A DNA stretch of 18,226 nucleotides from Luteococcus sp043424415 (GCF_043424415.1 NZ_JBHWOO010000253.1:1-18226), one strand, 5' to 3'. Positions 8,322 to 15,716 are shown, counted from the stretch's first letter. The notes: generated by a model not told the origin, from the sequence alone. Numbers and translations: made by a program.

Positions 8322-8324
8322 GCT
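8319..8324 (+). promoter_or_regulatory. candidate -10 box for eno
   Basis: TAGGCT overlaps the mazG stop codon and lies 40 bases before the eno ATG, leaving room for a leader of about 33 bases with a Shine-Dalgarno. The -35 region lacks a TTG core. Confidence 0.45.
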
Positions 8325-8364
8325 GGGGGTGCAAGAACATCCACTGTTCGAAAGGCAAGATCAG

Positions 8365-9648
8365 ATGGCAACCATCGAATTCATTGACGCCCGGGAGATC
8401 CTGGACTCGCGCGGCAACCCCACGGTCGAGGTCCAGGTCGTCCTGGACGACGGCTCGGAGGGTCGCGCCGCTGTTCCCTCTGGCGCCTCGACCGGTGCCT
8501 TCGAGGCCGTCGAGCTGCGTGACGGCGACAAGGGCCGCTACGACGGCAAGGGTGTCCTGAAGGCCGTCGAGAACGTCATCGAGACCATCGGCGAGGAGAT
8601 CCTCGGTTTCGAGGCCAGCGAGCAGCGCCTGCTGGACCTGGCCATGCTGGAGCTGGATGGCACCGACAACAAGGCCAAGCTGGGCGCCAATGCCATCCTC
8701 GGCGTCTCCCTGGCCGTGGCGCACGCCGCCGCCGAGTCGGCCGAGCTGCCCCTGTACCGCTACCTGGGCGGCCCCACCGCCAATGTGCTGCCCGTCCCGA
8801 TGATGAACATCCTCAACGGTGGCTCGCACGCCGACAGCAATGTCGACATCCAGGAGTTCATGATCGCCCCCATCGGCGCCTCCAGCTTCGCCGAGGCCCT
8901 GCAGCAGGGTGCTCAGGTCTACCACGCCCTGAAGTCGGTGCTGAAGGAGAAGGGCCTGGCCACCGGCCTGGGCGACGAGGGCGGCTTCGCCCCCAACCTG
9001 GAGAGCAACCGCGCCGCGCTGGAGCTCATCGTCGAGGCCATCAAGAAGGCTGGCTTCGAGCCCGGCAAGGAGATCGCCCTGGCCCTGGACGTCGCCGCGA
9101 GCGAGTTCTACAACGAGGACGGCACCTACAACTTCGAGGGCGGCAAGAAGTCGGCCGACGAGATGATCGCCTACTACGCCGAGCTCGTCGAGTCCTTCCC
9201 GATGGTCTCCATCGAGGACCCGCTGAACGAGGACGACTGGGAGGGCTGGAAGAAGATCACCGAGGCCCTCGGCGACAAGGTCCAGCTGGTCGGTGACGAC
9301 CTGTTCGTCACCAATGTCGAGCGCCTGCAGAAGGGCATCGACGAGGGTGCGGGCAATGCGCTGCTGGTGAAGGTGAACCAGATCGGTTCGCTCACCGAGA
9401 CCATCGACGCCGTCACCATGGCCCACCGCGCCGGCTTCCGCTCGATGATGTCGCACCGTTCGGGTGAGACCGAGGATGTCACCATCGCCGACCTGGCCGT
9501 CGCCCTGGGCTGTGGCCAGATCAAGTCGGGCGCCCCGGCCCGTTCGGAGCGCGTGGCCAAGTACAACCAGCTGCTGCGCATCGAGGAGGACCTGGACGAC
9601 GCCGCGGTGTACGCGGGCGCCTCGGCCTTCCCGCGCTTCAAGGCCTGA
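8365..9648 (+). CDS. eno: enolase (phosphopyruvate hydratase)
   Basis: 427 residues, the normal bacterial length. Converts 2-phosphoglycerate to phosphoenolpyruvate in glycolysis. Key features: EILDSRGNPTVEV at the N-terminus, SGASTG loop near residue 41, NGGSHAD with the mobile-loop His, metal ligands in LDVAASEF, SIEDPL and GDDLFVTN, the catalytic lysine Lys336 in LLVKVNQIGS and SHRSGETED with His364. The start at ATG 8365 is set by the family N-terminus and an AAAGG Shine-Dalgarno about ten bases upstream; the frame is open further 5' inside mazG but without homology. Codon use is strongly biased to C/G-ending codons, as expected for a highly expressed gene. Confidence 0.98.
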   Translation: MATIEFIDAREILDSRGNPTVEVQVVLDDGSEGRAAVPSGASTGAFEAVELRDGDKGRYDGKGVLKAVENVIETIGEEILGFEASEQRLLDLAMLELDGTDNKAKLGANAILGVSLAVAHAAAESAELPLYRYLGGPTANVLPVPMMNILNGGSHADSNVDIQEFMIAPIGASSFAEALQQGAQVYHALKSVLKEKGLATGLGDEGGFAPNLESNRAALELIVEAIKKAGFEPGKEIALALDVAASEFYNEDGTYNFEGGKKSADEMIAYYAELVESFPMVSIEDPLNEDDWEGWKKITEALGDKVQLVGDDLFVTNVERLQKGIDEGAGNALLVKVNQIGSLTETIDAVTMAHRAGFRSMMSHRSGETEDVTIADLAVALGCGQIKSGAPARSERVAKYNQLLRIEEDLDDAAVYAGASAFPRFKA

Positions 9649-9666
9649 GCTGTCGGCAGCGCCTGC

Positions 9667-9672
9667 AACAAT
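9667..9672 (+). promoter_or_regulatory. possible -10 box for the DivIC-like gene
   Basis: AACAAT, preceded by TGC (extended -10 style), lies exactly six bases before ATG 9679. No Shine-Dalgarno is visible. The match (4 of 6) is weaker than at mfd. Confidence 0.3.
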
Positions 9673-9678
9673 GGCTGA

Positions 9679-10353
9679 ATGAACAAGCCCACACACAACG
9701 GTCCGGGCCGCGGTACTCCGCGTGCCCGGGCCGTTGCGTCTGCCCGGAAGTCCGACTCGCCGCGCTCCCGCACGGTGGCCCGGCCCTCGGAGCGTGGCAC
9801 CCGCGGCACCCGCCGGCTGACCCGTCCGGACAGCGCTCCCGGCCAGGACCAGGGCCACCGCCCCCGGGTGATGCGTGGTGTCGGGTTCACCCGCCGGGCG
9901 ATCGTGCTGATGGTCGTCGCCGTGATCCTGCTGCTGAGCTATGCCTCCAGCCTGCGGGTCTACCTGCGCCAGGAGCGCGAGCTGGCGGTGGCCCAGCAGC
10001 AGATCGCCGAACGCACCCGCGCCAATGCGCAGCTGTCCGACGAGGTGGAGCGCTGGAAGGAAGAGGACTTCGTCGAGGCGCAGGCCCGCCAGCGGCTCGG
10101 CTGGGTGGTTCCCGGTGAGGTGGGCTACCGCGTGGTCGATGCCAATGGCAGGCCGATGGGCGGATCGGTGAGCATCCAGTCCACCAGCACCGTTCCCCAG
10201 GGGGAGCACGCCACCGCCTGGTGGGACCGGATGGCCGGTTCGCTGGGCGCGGCCGACGAGCCGCTGGGCGCCCAGGCCTCCCCGGAGCCGGTGGTCACCG
10301 ACCCCGCCTCCACCCCAGAACCCACACCCACTTCAACGAAGCGACAGCGATGA
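9679..10353 (+). CDS. septum formation initiator family protein (DivIC/FtsB-like)
   Basis: 224 residues. A basic, Arg-rich cytoplasmic N-terminus (about 1-72) is followed by one transmembrane helix (about 74-94), a short coiled coil (about 95-125, RQERELAVAQQQIAERTRAN) and the family motif ERWKEEDFVEAQARQRLGWV. A Pro/Thr-rich extracellular tail closes the protein. This is the bitopic FtsB/DivIC architecture: such proteins join FtsL and FtsQ in the divisome and regulate septal wall synthesis. Actinobacterial members typically follow eno, as here. The 30-base gap after eno has no Shine-Dalgarno. The stop overlaps the next start as ATGA. Long low-complexity ends make it larger than E. coli FtsB. 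Confidence 0.9.
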   Translation: MNKPTHNGPGRGTPRARAVASARKSDSPRSRTVARPSERGTRGTRRLTRPDSAPGQDQGHRPRVMRGVGFTRRAIVLMVVAVILLLSYASSLRVYLRQERELAVAQQQIAERTRANAQLSDEVERWKEEDFVEAQARQRLGWVVPGEVGYRVVDANGRPMGGSVSIQSTSTVPQGEHATAWWDRMAGSLGAADEPLGAQASPEPVVTDPASTPEPTPTSTKRQR

Positions 10354-10853
10354 ACCTGGAACCGATGACCCCGGCCGACGAGCAGACCATCCACGAGCAG
10401 CTGGGGCGGATGCCGCGCGGCGTGGCGGGCGTGGCCTGGCGCTGCCCCTGCGGCAAGCCCGGGGTGGTGGCAACCGAACCGCGGCTGCCCGAGGGCACCC
10501 CCTTCCCGACCACCTACTACCTCACCTGCCCCCGGGCCACCTCGGGCTGCTCGACGCTGGAGGCCTCGGGCCTGATGGCCGAGATGACCGAGCGGCTCGC
10601 CTCCGACGAGGAGCTGGCCGCGGCCTACCGCGCCGCGCACGAGGCCTACCTGGCCGACCGTGCCAGCCTGGGCGAGGTGCCCGAGATCGACGGCATCAGC
10701 GCCGGCGGGATGCCGACGCGCGTGAAGTGCCTGCACGTCCTGGTGGGCCATGCCCTGGCCGCCGGCACCGGGGTGAACCCGCTGGGCGACGAGGCGCTGG
10801 AGGCGCTGGGCGAGTTCTGGCAGCGCCCGTGCCTTCTCGAGGGCCAGGGATGA
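10350..10853 (+). CDS. DUF501 family protein
   Basis: 167 residues, homologous by recollection to mycobacterial Rv1025 and annotated as DUF501 across Actinobacteria. The start ATG overlaps the upstream stop (ATGA). Visible features: a Cys-x-Cys at 32 and 34 (RCPCGKPGV), Cys60 (YLTCPR) and Cys67, then a C-terminal KCLHVLVGHALA segment with Cys127, His129 and His134. The spacing would suit a metal or Fe-S site, but this is inference and no biochemical role is established to my knowledge. It sits between the DivIC-like gene and ppx, translationally coupled on both sides, which ties its dosage to these two. Confidence 0.9.
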   Translation: MNLEPMTPADEQTIHEQLGRMPRGVAGVAWRCPCGKPGVVATEPRLPEGTPFPTTYYLTCPRATSGCSTLEASGLMAEMTERLASDEELAAAYRAAHEAYLADRASLGEVPEIDGISAGGMPTRVKCLHVLVGHALAAGTGVNPLGDEALEALGEFWQRPCLLEGQG

Positions 10854-11764
10854 CCCGCGTCGCCGCCGTCGACTGCGGCACCAATTCGATCCGCCTACTG
10901 GTGCTCGAGCGGGATGCCGAGGGGCGCACCGTCGAGCTGGACCGACGTCTCGAGCTGGTGCGGCTGGGGCAGGGGGTGGACGCCACCGGCGAGTTCCACC
11001 CCGATGCCCTGGAGCGCACCTTCGGGGCCGTCGACCGATTCGCCGCGGTGATGCAGGAGCTGGGGGTGGAGCGGGTGCGCTTCGTGGCCACCTCTGCCGC
11101 CCGTGACGCCCGCAACCGGGAGCTCTTCTTCGAGGGCATCAAGAGCCGCGTCGGTGTGCTGCCCGAGGTGATCAGCGGCGACGAGGAGGCGAGGCTCAGC
11201 TTCGCCGGCGCACTGGCCGGCGTCGAGCCGTCGACCGGTCCGGTCCTGGTGGTGGACTGCGGAGGCGGCTCCACCGAGCTGGTGCAGGGCGGCACCGACG
11301 CCGACGTGCAGCACTCGACCAGCCTCGACATCGGCTCGGTGCGGCTGCGCGAGCGCTTCCTGCACGACGACCCGCCGACGCCGGACCAGATCGCCGCGGC
11401 GCGCGCGCACGTCGATGGCTTGCTGGATGCCAGCGGCATCGACTTCGACGCCATCCGCAGCTTCATCGGGGTGGCCGGGACCGCCACCAGCCTGTCGGCG
11501 ATCACGCAGGGCCTGGGCGAGTACCAGCGTGAGCTGGTGCACCGTTCCCAGCTGTCACGCGAGCAGCTGTCGTCGGCGGCCGACTGGCTGCTCAGCACCC
11601 CGTGGCGGCAGGTGGAGGCCGAGACCTGCCTGCCGGCGAAGCGGGCCGAGGTGAGCTGTGCGGGGGCCCTGATCGTGGCGAGCGTGGCCCAGCGGGTGCA
11701 GCCCGCGATGGTGGTCAGCGAGTCCGACATCCTGGATGCCCTGGCCGTGGGGCTGCTGGCCTAG
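10850..11764 (+). CDS. ppx: Ppx/GppA family exopolyphosphatase or guanosine pentaphosphatase
   Basis: 304 residues. It belongs to the ASKHA fold: phosphate loop 1 AAVDCGTNSIRLLV (Asp8 to Val18), the acidic SGDEEARLS segment that holds the catalytic Glu, and phosphate loop 2 VVDCGGGSTEL (Asp136-Gly140). These enzymes release phosphate from polyphosphate ends, and some cleave pppGpp. At about 300 residues it lacks the C-terminal HD-like domain of E. coli Ppx/GppA, as in the short mycobacterial Ppx2 type. ATG 10850 overlaps the DUF501 stop (ATGA) and precedes the conserved start; a longer frame upstream lies within DUF501. Which substrate dominates cannot be told from sequence. Confidence 0.93.
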   Translation: MTRVAAVDCGTNSIRLLVLERDAEGRTVELDRRLELVRLGQGVDATGEFHPDALERTFGAVDRFAAVMQELGVERVRFVATSAARDARNRELFFEGIKSRVGVLPEVISGDEEARLSFAGALAGVEPSTGPVLVVDCGGGSTELVQGGTDADVQHSTSLDIGSVRLRERFLHDDPPTPDQIAAARAHVDGLLDASGIDFDAIRSFIGVAGTATSLSAITQGLGEYQRELVHRSQLSREQLSSAADWLLSTPWRQVEAETCLPAKRAEVSCAGALIVASVAQRVQPAMVVSESDILDALAVGLLA

Positions 11765-11767
11765 AAT
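11762..11767 (+). promoter_or_regulatory. -10 box for the tRNA gene
   Basis: TAGAAT (5 of 6) overlaps the ppx stop codon and ends 11 bases before the tRNA, which fits a start site a few bases upstream of the mature 5' end. No clear -35. Confidence 0.5.
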
Positions 11768-11778
11768 CGGGCCGTCAG

Positions 11779-11852
11779 GCCCCCGTAGCCCAACCGGCAG
11801 AGGCAGGCGGCTTAAACCCGCCACAGTGTGGGTTCGAATCCCATCGGGGGTG
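11779..11852 (+). tRNA. tRNA with anticodon UAA (Leu by codon), short variable loop
   Basis: 74 bases fold into a full cloverleaf: acceptor GCCCCCG/CGGGGGT, three-pair D stem GCC/GGC with an 11-base loop containing GG and ending AGA, anticodon stem GGCGG/CCGCC with loop CTTAAAC (anticodon TAA), variable loop ACAGT, T arm GTGGG-TTCGAAT-CCCAT, discriminator G. The anticodon reads UUA, and by wobble UUG. Three features do not fit normal leucine tRNA: the five-base variable loop (leucine tRNAs are class II with a long arm), discriminator G rather than A, and G-U at pair 1-72. The D arm is leucine-like. CCA is not encoded. It follows ppx by 14 bases. Calling it leucine rests on the anticodon and D arm only. 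Confidence 0.88.
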
Positions 11853-11920
11853 CTCAGGACGCGTCTCAGGGGCCGATCAGGGGCGTGGACGGGAATCCAG
11901 GGCCGTGCGCGCGCATTGAC

Positions 11921-11926
11921 TAGGAT
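11921..11926 (+). promoter_or_regulatory. candidate -10 box for the BI-1 family gene
   Basis: TAGGAT lies 36 bases before the start at 11963, with an AGGAGGA Shine-Dalgarno at 11944-11950 in the leader. That Shine-Dalgarno is 12 bases from the ATG, longer than usual, but no other in-frame start is available. The 11853-11962 gap shows no clear tRNA terminator. Confidence 0.45.
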
Positions 11927-11962
11927 GAGTGCAACCCCCTAGCAGGAGGACCTGACGCCACC

Positions 11963-12811
11963 ATGGCCAATCCCATTCTTTCCCAGCGTGACGCCTTCAC
12001 CGCCCGTGCGCCGCAGAGCGGCTACCAGCAGGGCTATGCCCAGCCCGGTTTCCCGGCTTCCGGGCAGCAGCAGTACGGGCAGGCGCCCTACGGTCAGCCC
12101 CAGTACGGGCAGGCACCGCACGGCCAGCCGTCGGCCTTCGGCACCGGCCCCGTCGAGCCGTCGATGACCCTTGACGACGTGATCGGCAAGACCGGCATCA
12201 CGATGCTGACCCTGATGGCCTCCGCGGTGGCCAGCTTCCTCTTCCTGCCTGCGGGCCTGCTGATGCCGGCGCTGGTCCTCAGTGCCTTGGTGGGCTTCGT
12301 CACGGTGCTGCTGGTCTCGGCGCGCAAGAAGATCAACCCGGGGCTGGTGCTGTTCTACTCGGTCGTGGAGGGCGTCTTCATCGGTGCCTTCTCGCAGTTC
12401 TTCGAGTACAGGTACCCCGGCATCGTGTCCCAGGCCGTCTTGGGCACCTTCGCCGCGGCCGGTGCCACGTTGGCCGCCTACAAGTACTTCAACGTCCGGG
12501 TCGGCAACAAGTTCCGGCGGATGGTCTTCATCACCACCGCCGCCTTCGCCGGCGTGATGCTGGTGAACTTCGTGCTGGCGCTGCTCGGCTTCACCATGGG
12601 CGTCCGTACCGGCGCCCTGGGCCTGGTCGTCGCCCTGCTGGGTGCCGGCCTGGCCGTGTTCAACCTGGTGATCGACTTCGACGACATTGAGCGGGGCATC
12701 GCGATGAATGCCCCGGCCAGCGAGTCCTGGCGCGCCGCCTTCGGCCTGACCGTCACGATGGTCTGGCTCTACACCGAGGTCCTGCGGATCCTCGAGTACT
12801 TCCGCCGCTGA
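11963..12811 (+). CDS. Bax inhibitor-1/YccA family membrane protein
   Basis: 282 residues. A hydrophilic Gln/Gly/Tyr/Pro-rich N-terminus (1-65) precedes about seven hydrophobic helices starting near residue 75. The segment FNLVIDFDDIERGI and the C-terminal TVTMVWLYTEVLRILEYFRR are characteristic of the actinobacterial BI-1/YccA group; the Asp residues match the acidic cluster that gates ion (Ca2+) leak in bacterial members such as YetJ. It lies in the cytoplasmic membrane. The N-terminus holds two 10-residue repeats (QYGQAPYGQP, QYGQAPHGQP). Physiological role in Actinobacteria is not settled. It is convergent with the Nudix gene. Confidence 0.92.
   Translation: MANPILSQRDAFTARAPQSGYQQGYAQPGFPASGQQQYGQAPYGQPQYGQAPHGQPSAFGTGPVEPSMTLDDVIGKTGITMLTLMASAVASFLFLPAGLLMPALVLSALVGFVTVLLVSARKKINPGLVLFYSVVEGVFIGAFSQFFEYRYPGIVSQAVLGTFAAAGATLAAYKYFNVRVGNKFRRMVFITTAAFAGVMLVNFVLALLGFTMGVRTGALGLVVALLGAGLAVFNLVIDFDDIERGIAMNAPASESWRAAFGLTVTMVWLYTEVLRILEYFRR
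12071..12130 (+). repeat. two tandem 30-base in-frame repeats
   Basis: Copies at 12071-12100 and 12101-12130 encode QYGQAPYGQP and QYGQAPHGQP (residues 37-56 of the BI-1 protein). They differ at a few bases, mostly silent. A partial copy-like QQQ/YQQGYAQPG lies upstream. Likely a length-variable, disordered cytoplasmic segment. Confidence 0.85.
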
Positions 12812-12833
12812 TCGCCTGACGGCTCGAACGAAT

Positions 12834-12867
12834 CGGTGCCCGTCTCCCTGAGGGGAGACGGGCACCG
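12834..12867. terminator. 15-bp perfect hairpin between convergent BI-1 and Nudix genes
   Basis: CGGTGCCCGTCTCCC at 12834-12848 pairs completely with 12853-12867 around a TGAG loop. It occupies the centre of the 72-base gap between two converging genes, so it probably terminates both. There is no T-tract on the plus side; the minus-strand side has a few scattered Ts. Confidence 0.8.
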
Positions 12868-12883
12868 TGGCGTTCTCGGGAGG

Positions 12884-13579
12884 TCACCAGGTGGGGACGC
12901 TGTCCAGGTGCTTGTCGAGCAGGGAACGGGCCCCTGAGGTCCAGGGCAGGGAGCGCCAGCTGCGCACCGGCACCCAGGCGGCGCGGGCGGTGGTGCCGTC
13001 GATGTCGATCACATTTGGCGTGGTCGGCTCCAGGCAGGTGGCGGTGTAGATGATGCGCAGGGCGTGGAAGTCCTCCAGCACACCATTGGGGGCACGTCCC
13101 ACCCAGTGGTCGCTCTGCAGGTCGATCAGGCGGTTGATCCGCACCTTCTGCCCGGTCTCCTCGTTCACCTCGCGCATCAGCGCCTCGGCAGGGGCCTCGC
13201 CCGGGTCGAGGCCGCCGCCGGGCAGCTGCCACAACCCGGGCACGGCCGTCTTGTTGCTGCACTCGGTGCCCAGCACGCCGCGCGTGGAGCGCACCACCGC
13301 ATAGGCGGCGATCCGCTGGTGGTCGACGGGCCGCTCCTCGGGGCCGATGGCCAGGGTGGGATCGATGCCCCGGTGCTTGATCCGCGGGGGCCGTGAGGAC
13401 GGGGTGCGCTCGTGGACGCGCAGCGTGAGCACCACCTCGCCGTCCTCCATCCGGGCGCTGAGGAGCTCGGTGACCACCAGGCCGCGGCGCCACAACTGCT
13501 GGTGGGGGTGCTGGCCGTGGTCGACGTGCAGGCGCACCAGTTCCCCGGTACCGGGGGAGCCGATGGCGATGATGCGCAT
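12884..13579 (-). CDS. Nudix hydrolase with N-terminal extension
   Basis: 231 residues from ATG 13579. A complete Nudix box G-x5-E-x7-REV-x-EE-x-G spans about 122-143 (from GLDPGE to REVNEETG), so it should bind Mg2+ and hydrolyse a nucleoside diphosphate linked to another moiety. The exact substrate cannot be read from the box. About 85 residues precede the Nudix fold, including GTGELVRLHVDHGQHPHQQLW and a beta-rich stretch, not part of the standard fold. ATG 13579 has GGAG eight bases upstream; a longer reading frame to 13633 lacks a good site. A -10-like CATGAT six bases upstream of ATG makes leaderless expression an alternative. Confidence 0.88.
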   Translation of the reverse strand: MRIIAIGSPGTGELVRLHVDHGQHPHQQLWRRGLVVTELLSARMEDGEVVLTLRVHERTPSSRPPRIKHRGIDPTLAIGPEERPVDHQRIAAYAVVRSTRGVLGTECSNKTAVPGLWQLPGGGLDPGEAPAEALMREVNEETGQKVRINRLIDLQSDHWVGRAPNGVLEDFHALRIIYTATCLEPTTPNVIDIDGTTARAAWVPVRSWRSLPWTSGARSLLDKHLDSVPTW

Positions 13580-13762
13580 TGCTCCATCATGACACCTCGC
13601 TGTGGCAGCACCCACTTCCACGACGGCCGCCACCCCCGCTCAACGGCGCTGGCTACGCCCTCAGCGATGCCGTCGCACGCCACGGCGGGGGCGTCGGATA
13701 ACCTGTGGGGGCCGGTCGGACGCCCATGTCCGGATGGGGTGAGTCGTGAGGAAGGCCAGACG

Positions 13763-14647
13763 ATGGAGTTCAACCAGAATGCCCAGCTCGACCCGTCGCA
13801 GCTGACCCCTGGGGGCGGGGGCGGTCGTGGTGGAGGTGTCGCCCTGGGCGGCGGCCTGGGCCTGATCGTGATGATCCTGGGCCTGATCTTCGGCTTCAAC
13901 CCCGGCAGCGTGCTGAGCGGGGTCTCGGCCGACACCGGGACCACCCAGTCCAACTCGAACGCCTACGCACACTGCCAGACCGGCGCCGACATCAAGAACG
14001 ACCGCGAGTGCCGCTGGGTGGCCTATGTGAACTCCATCCAGGGCTTCTGGCAGGGCCAGTTCCAGCAGGGCGCCTACCAGCCCGCCGCGACGGTGCCCTT
14101 CACCGGATGGAAGGACACCGCCTGTGGTGCCGCCGACAGCCAAGTGGGCCCCTTCTACTGCCCGGCCGACAAGAAGGTCTACATCGACACCGCCTTCGCC
14201 GACCAGCTGTTGCAGCAACTCGGCGCCCAGGGCGGCGACGCGGCCGAGGCCTACATCCTCGCCCACGAGTACGGCCACCACATCTCCAACCTGACCGGCG
14301 ACCTCGGCCGCGTACAGGCAGCCGGCAACCAGACCGGCCCCAGCTCGCCCCAGGTGCGTCTGGAGCTGCAGGCCGACTGCTACGCCGGCGTCTGGTTCAA
14401 GGCCGTCTCCCAGGACCCGCAGGGCATCATCTCCGGAGTCACCCAGGACGACCTGAACCGCGTCATCGACGCCGCCGCTGCCGTCGGCGACGACCGCATC
14501 CAAGAGTCGACCGCTGGCCAGGTGACCCCGGAGAGCTGGACCCACGGCTCGGCGAAGATGCGCCAGTACTGGGTAGGCCAGGGCTTCAGCACCGGCGACC
14601 CGAACACCTGCCAGAGCGTCATGACCACCGACCAGCTGGAGGGCTGA
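13763..14647 (+). CDS. neutral zinc metallopeptidase (YpfJ / COG2321 family)
   Basis: 294 residues. A Gly-rich N-terminus (17-30) leads into one transmembrane helix (about 28-46), then an extracytoplasmic domain. Zinc site HEYGHH with His168, Glu169 and His172, and the third-ligand region LELQADCYAGVW (Glu201/Asp205). Conserved FYCPADKKVYID and MRQYWVGQGF segments are typical of this family. Four or more extracellular cysteines could form disulfides. Start ATG 13763 is supported by GAGGAAGG about eight bases upstream; the open frame further 5' lacks homology. A weak TAACCT at 13699-13704 could be its -10. The 183-base gap from the divergent Nudix gene shows no gene. Substrate unknown. Confidence 0.92.
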   Translation: MEFNQNAQLDPSQLTPGGGGGRGGGVALGGGLGLIVMILGLIFGFNPGSVLSGVSADTGTTQSNSNAYAHCQTGADIKNDRECRWVAYVNSIQGFWQGQFQQGAYQPAATVPFTGWKDTACGAADSQVGPFYCPADKKVYIDTAFADQLLQQLGAQGGDAAEAYILAHEYGHHISNLTGDLGRVQAAGNQTGPSSPQVRLELQADCYAGVWFKAVSQDPQGIISGVTQDDLNRVIDAAAAVGDDRIQESTAGQVTPESWTHGSAKMRQYWVGQGFSTGDPNTCQSVMTTDQLEG

Positions 14648-14653
14648 GCGCGG

Positions 14654-14666
14654 GCGGCCCGGCCGC
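14654..14666. terminator. short GC hairpin between metallopeptidase and lipoprotein genes
   Basis: GCGG/CCGC around CCCGG, inside the 49-base gap between convergent genes. It is short and lacks a T-tract; termination is inferred only from position. Confidence 0.25.
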
Positions 14667-14696
14667 TGCAGGACCTGCGACGGGCATCGTCGGCAC

Positions 14697-15710
14697 TCAG
14701 GTGCCGGGGGTGCCCGTCACGTCTGTCCCGCCCAGTGTGGTGGTGCGTTCGGTGCTGCCGACCTTCCAGCGCACCAGGGGCATCGCCAGGTGCTCGCTGC
14801 GGGTGATCTCGAAGGAGACTGCCGCCCCCGGCTGGCGGGTCTGTTGCGGCAGCTCGCGCACCAGACGGGCCAGCACCTCGGGATCGACCACCCCCGGGCG
14901 GAAGGTGGGGCTCTCGCTGTTGCCGCGACGGTCGGCGGTCCAGGCCGGGACGCGGGCCTGGCGGGTGACGCGCGTGATGGTGTCCTCCTTGGCGGCGTGG
15001 TCGGCCCACAGGCCTCCGTCGGCGCTCCAGCCGAGGCCACTGACCTCCTGCTGGCCCTCGGTGACGTCGCGCAGCGCCTCGGTGAAGCCCTCGGCGGTGG
15101 TGAAGTCGAGCTGGTTGATCGGGGTGCCGTCGGGGCGGAAGAAGACGGTGGCGGACTCCGGACGGGTGGTGACGGTCATCAGCACCTGGCCGGAGCCGTA
15201 CTCCACCAGCTGCAGCTCCTGGTCCTGCCGGGAACCGGAGATGCGGGCGGCCTGGTCGAAGAGGCCCCCCAGATCATCCAGTGCGTAGTCATCGGGCGAG
15301 AAGGGTGCTTGCCGGATGTACTGGATGTCGCTCTCGACGGCCAGCACCTTGCCCTTGGCCCAGCGCCAGGCCACCACCTTGTTGCCCTTCAGGGCGCTGA
15401 GGGTGGCCTCGGTGGAGGTGACATCCAGCTTGATCACCGGCAGCCCACCACTGGCCAGGAGCAGCTCGCCGACGGCGCGACGGGCCGCTCCTGGCCGCCT
15501 CAGGTCGGGGGCCGGGGTGGGGCTGGGTGTCGGGGAGGCACTGCTGGTGGCGGAACTGCGGCTCGGCGCTGCGCTGCTGCTGACCGGGGCGCTGGGGCTG
15601 GGGGCCGTCGGCTGCTGCTGGGAACAGGCGGCCAGCGGGCCGAGGGCGAGAACGACCGCACCGGCGAGCCAACGGTGACTCGCCCGGGGATCTGGTCGCA
15701 TCGCAGGCAC
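14697..15710 (-). CDS. unrecognised lipoprotein
   Basis: 337 residues from GTG 15710 (or 334 from ATG 15701). Signal peptide with RWLAGAVVLALGPLAAC and lipobox LAAC (Cys29). A Ser/Pro/Ala/Thr-rich linker (about 30-70) resembles a wall-spanning spacer, followed by a 260-residue globular domain with beta-rich segments such as VIKLDVTSTEATLSALKGNK and a repeat-like theme of Trp/Gly turns. I do not recognise the domain and see no catalytic motif. GTG 15710 is favoured because a TAGTCT -10 box lies exactly six bases upstream, the leaderless pattern. It is convergent with the metallopeptidase and divergent from the small membrane protein gene. Expected to be a surface-anchored protein. Confidence 0.75.
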   Translation of the reverse strand: MPAMRPDPRASHRWLAGAVVLALGPLAACSQQQPTAPSPSAPVSSSAAPSRSSATSSASPTPSPTPAPDLRRPGAARRAVGELLLASGGLPVIKLDVTSTEATLSALKGNKVVAWRWAKGKVLAVESDIQYIRQAPFSPDDYALDDLGGLFDQAARISGSRQDQELQLVEYGSGQVLMTVTTRPESATVFFRPDGTPINQLDFTTAEGFTEALRDVTEGQQEVSGLGWSADGGLWADHAAKEDTITRVTRQARVPAWTADRRGNSESPTFRPGVVDPEVLARLVRELPQQTRQPGAAVSFEITRSEHLAMPLVRWKVGSTERTTTLGGTDVTGTPGT

Positions 15711-15716
15711 CGGTCA

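Noticed and set aside
9671..9682. Three-codon mini-ORF (ATG GCT GAA TGA) overlapping the DivIC-like start
   Set aside because: Could suggest a regulatory uORF, but it overlaps the proposed -10 box and is easily due to chance in this sequence.
8149..10209. Long minus-strand open frame opposite eno and the DivIC-like gene
   Set aside because: It spans two well-supported plus-strand genes, is compositionally biased (repeated LDG/VGD/LLA patterns) and lacks recognisable domains.
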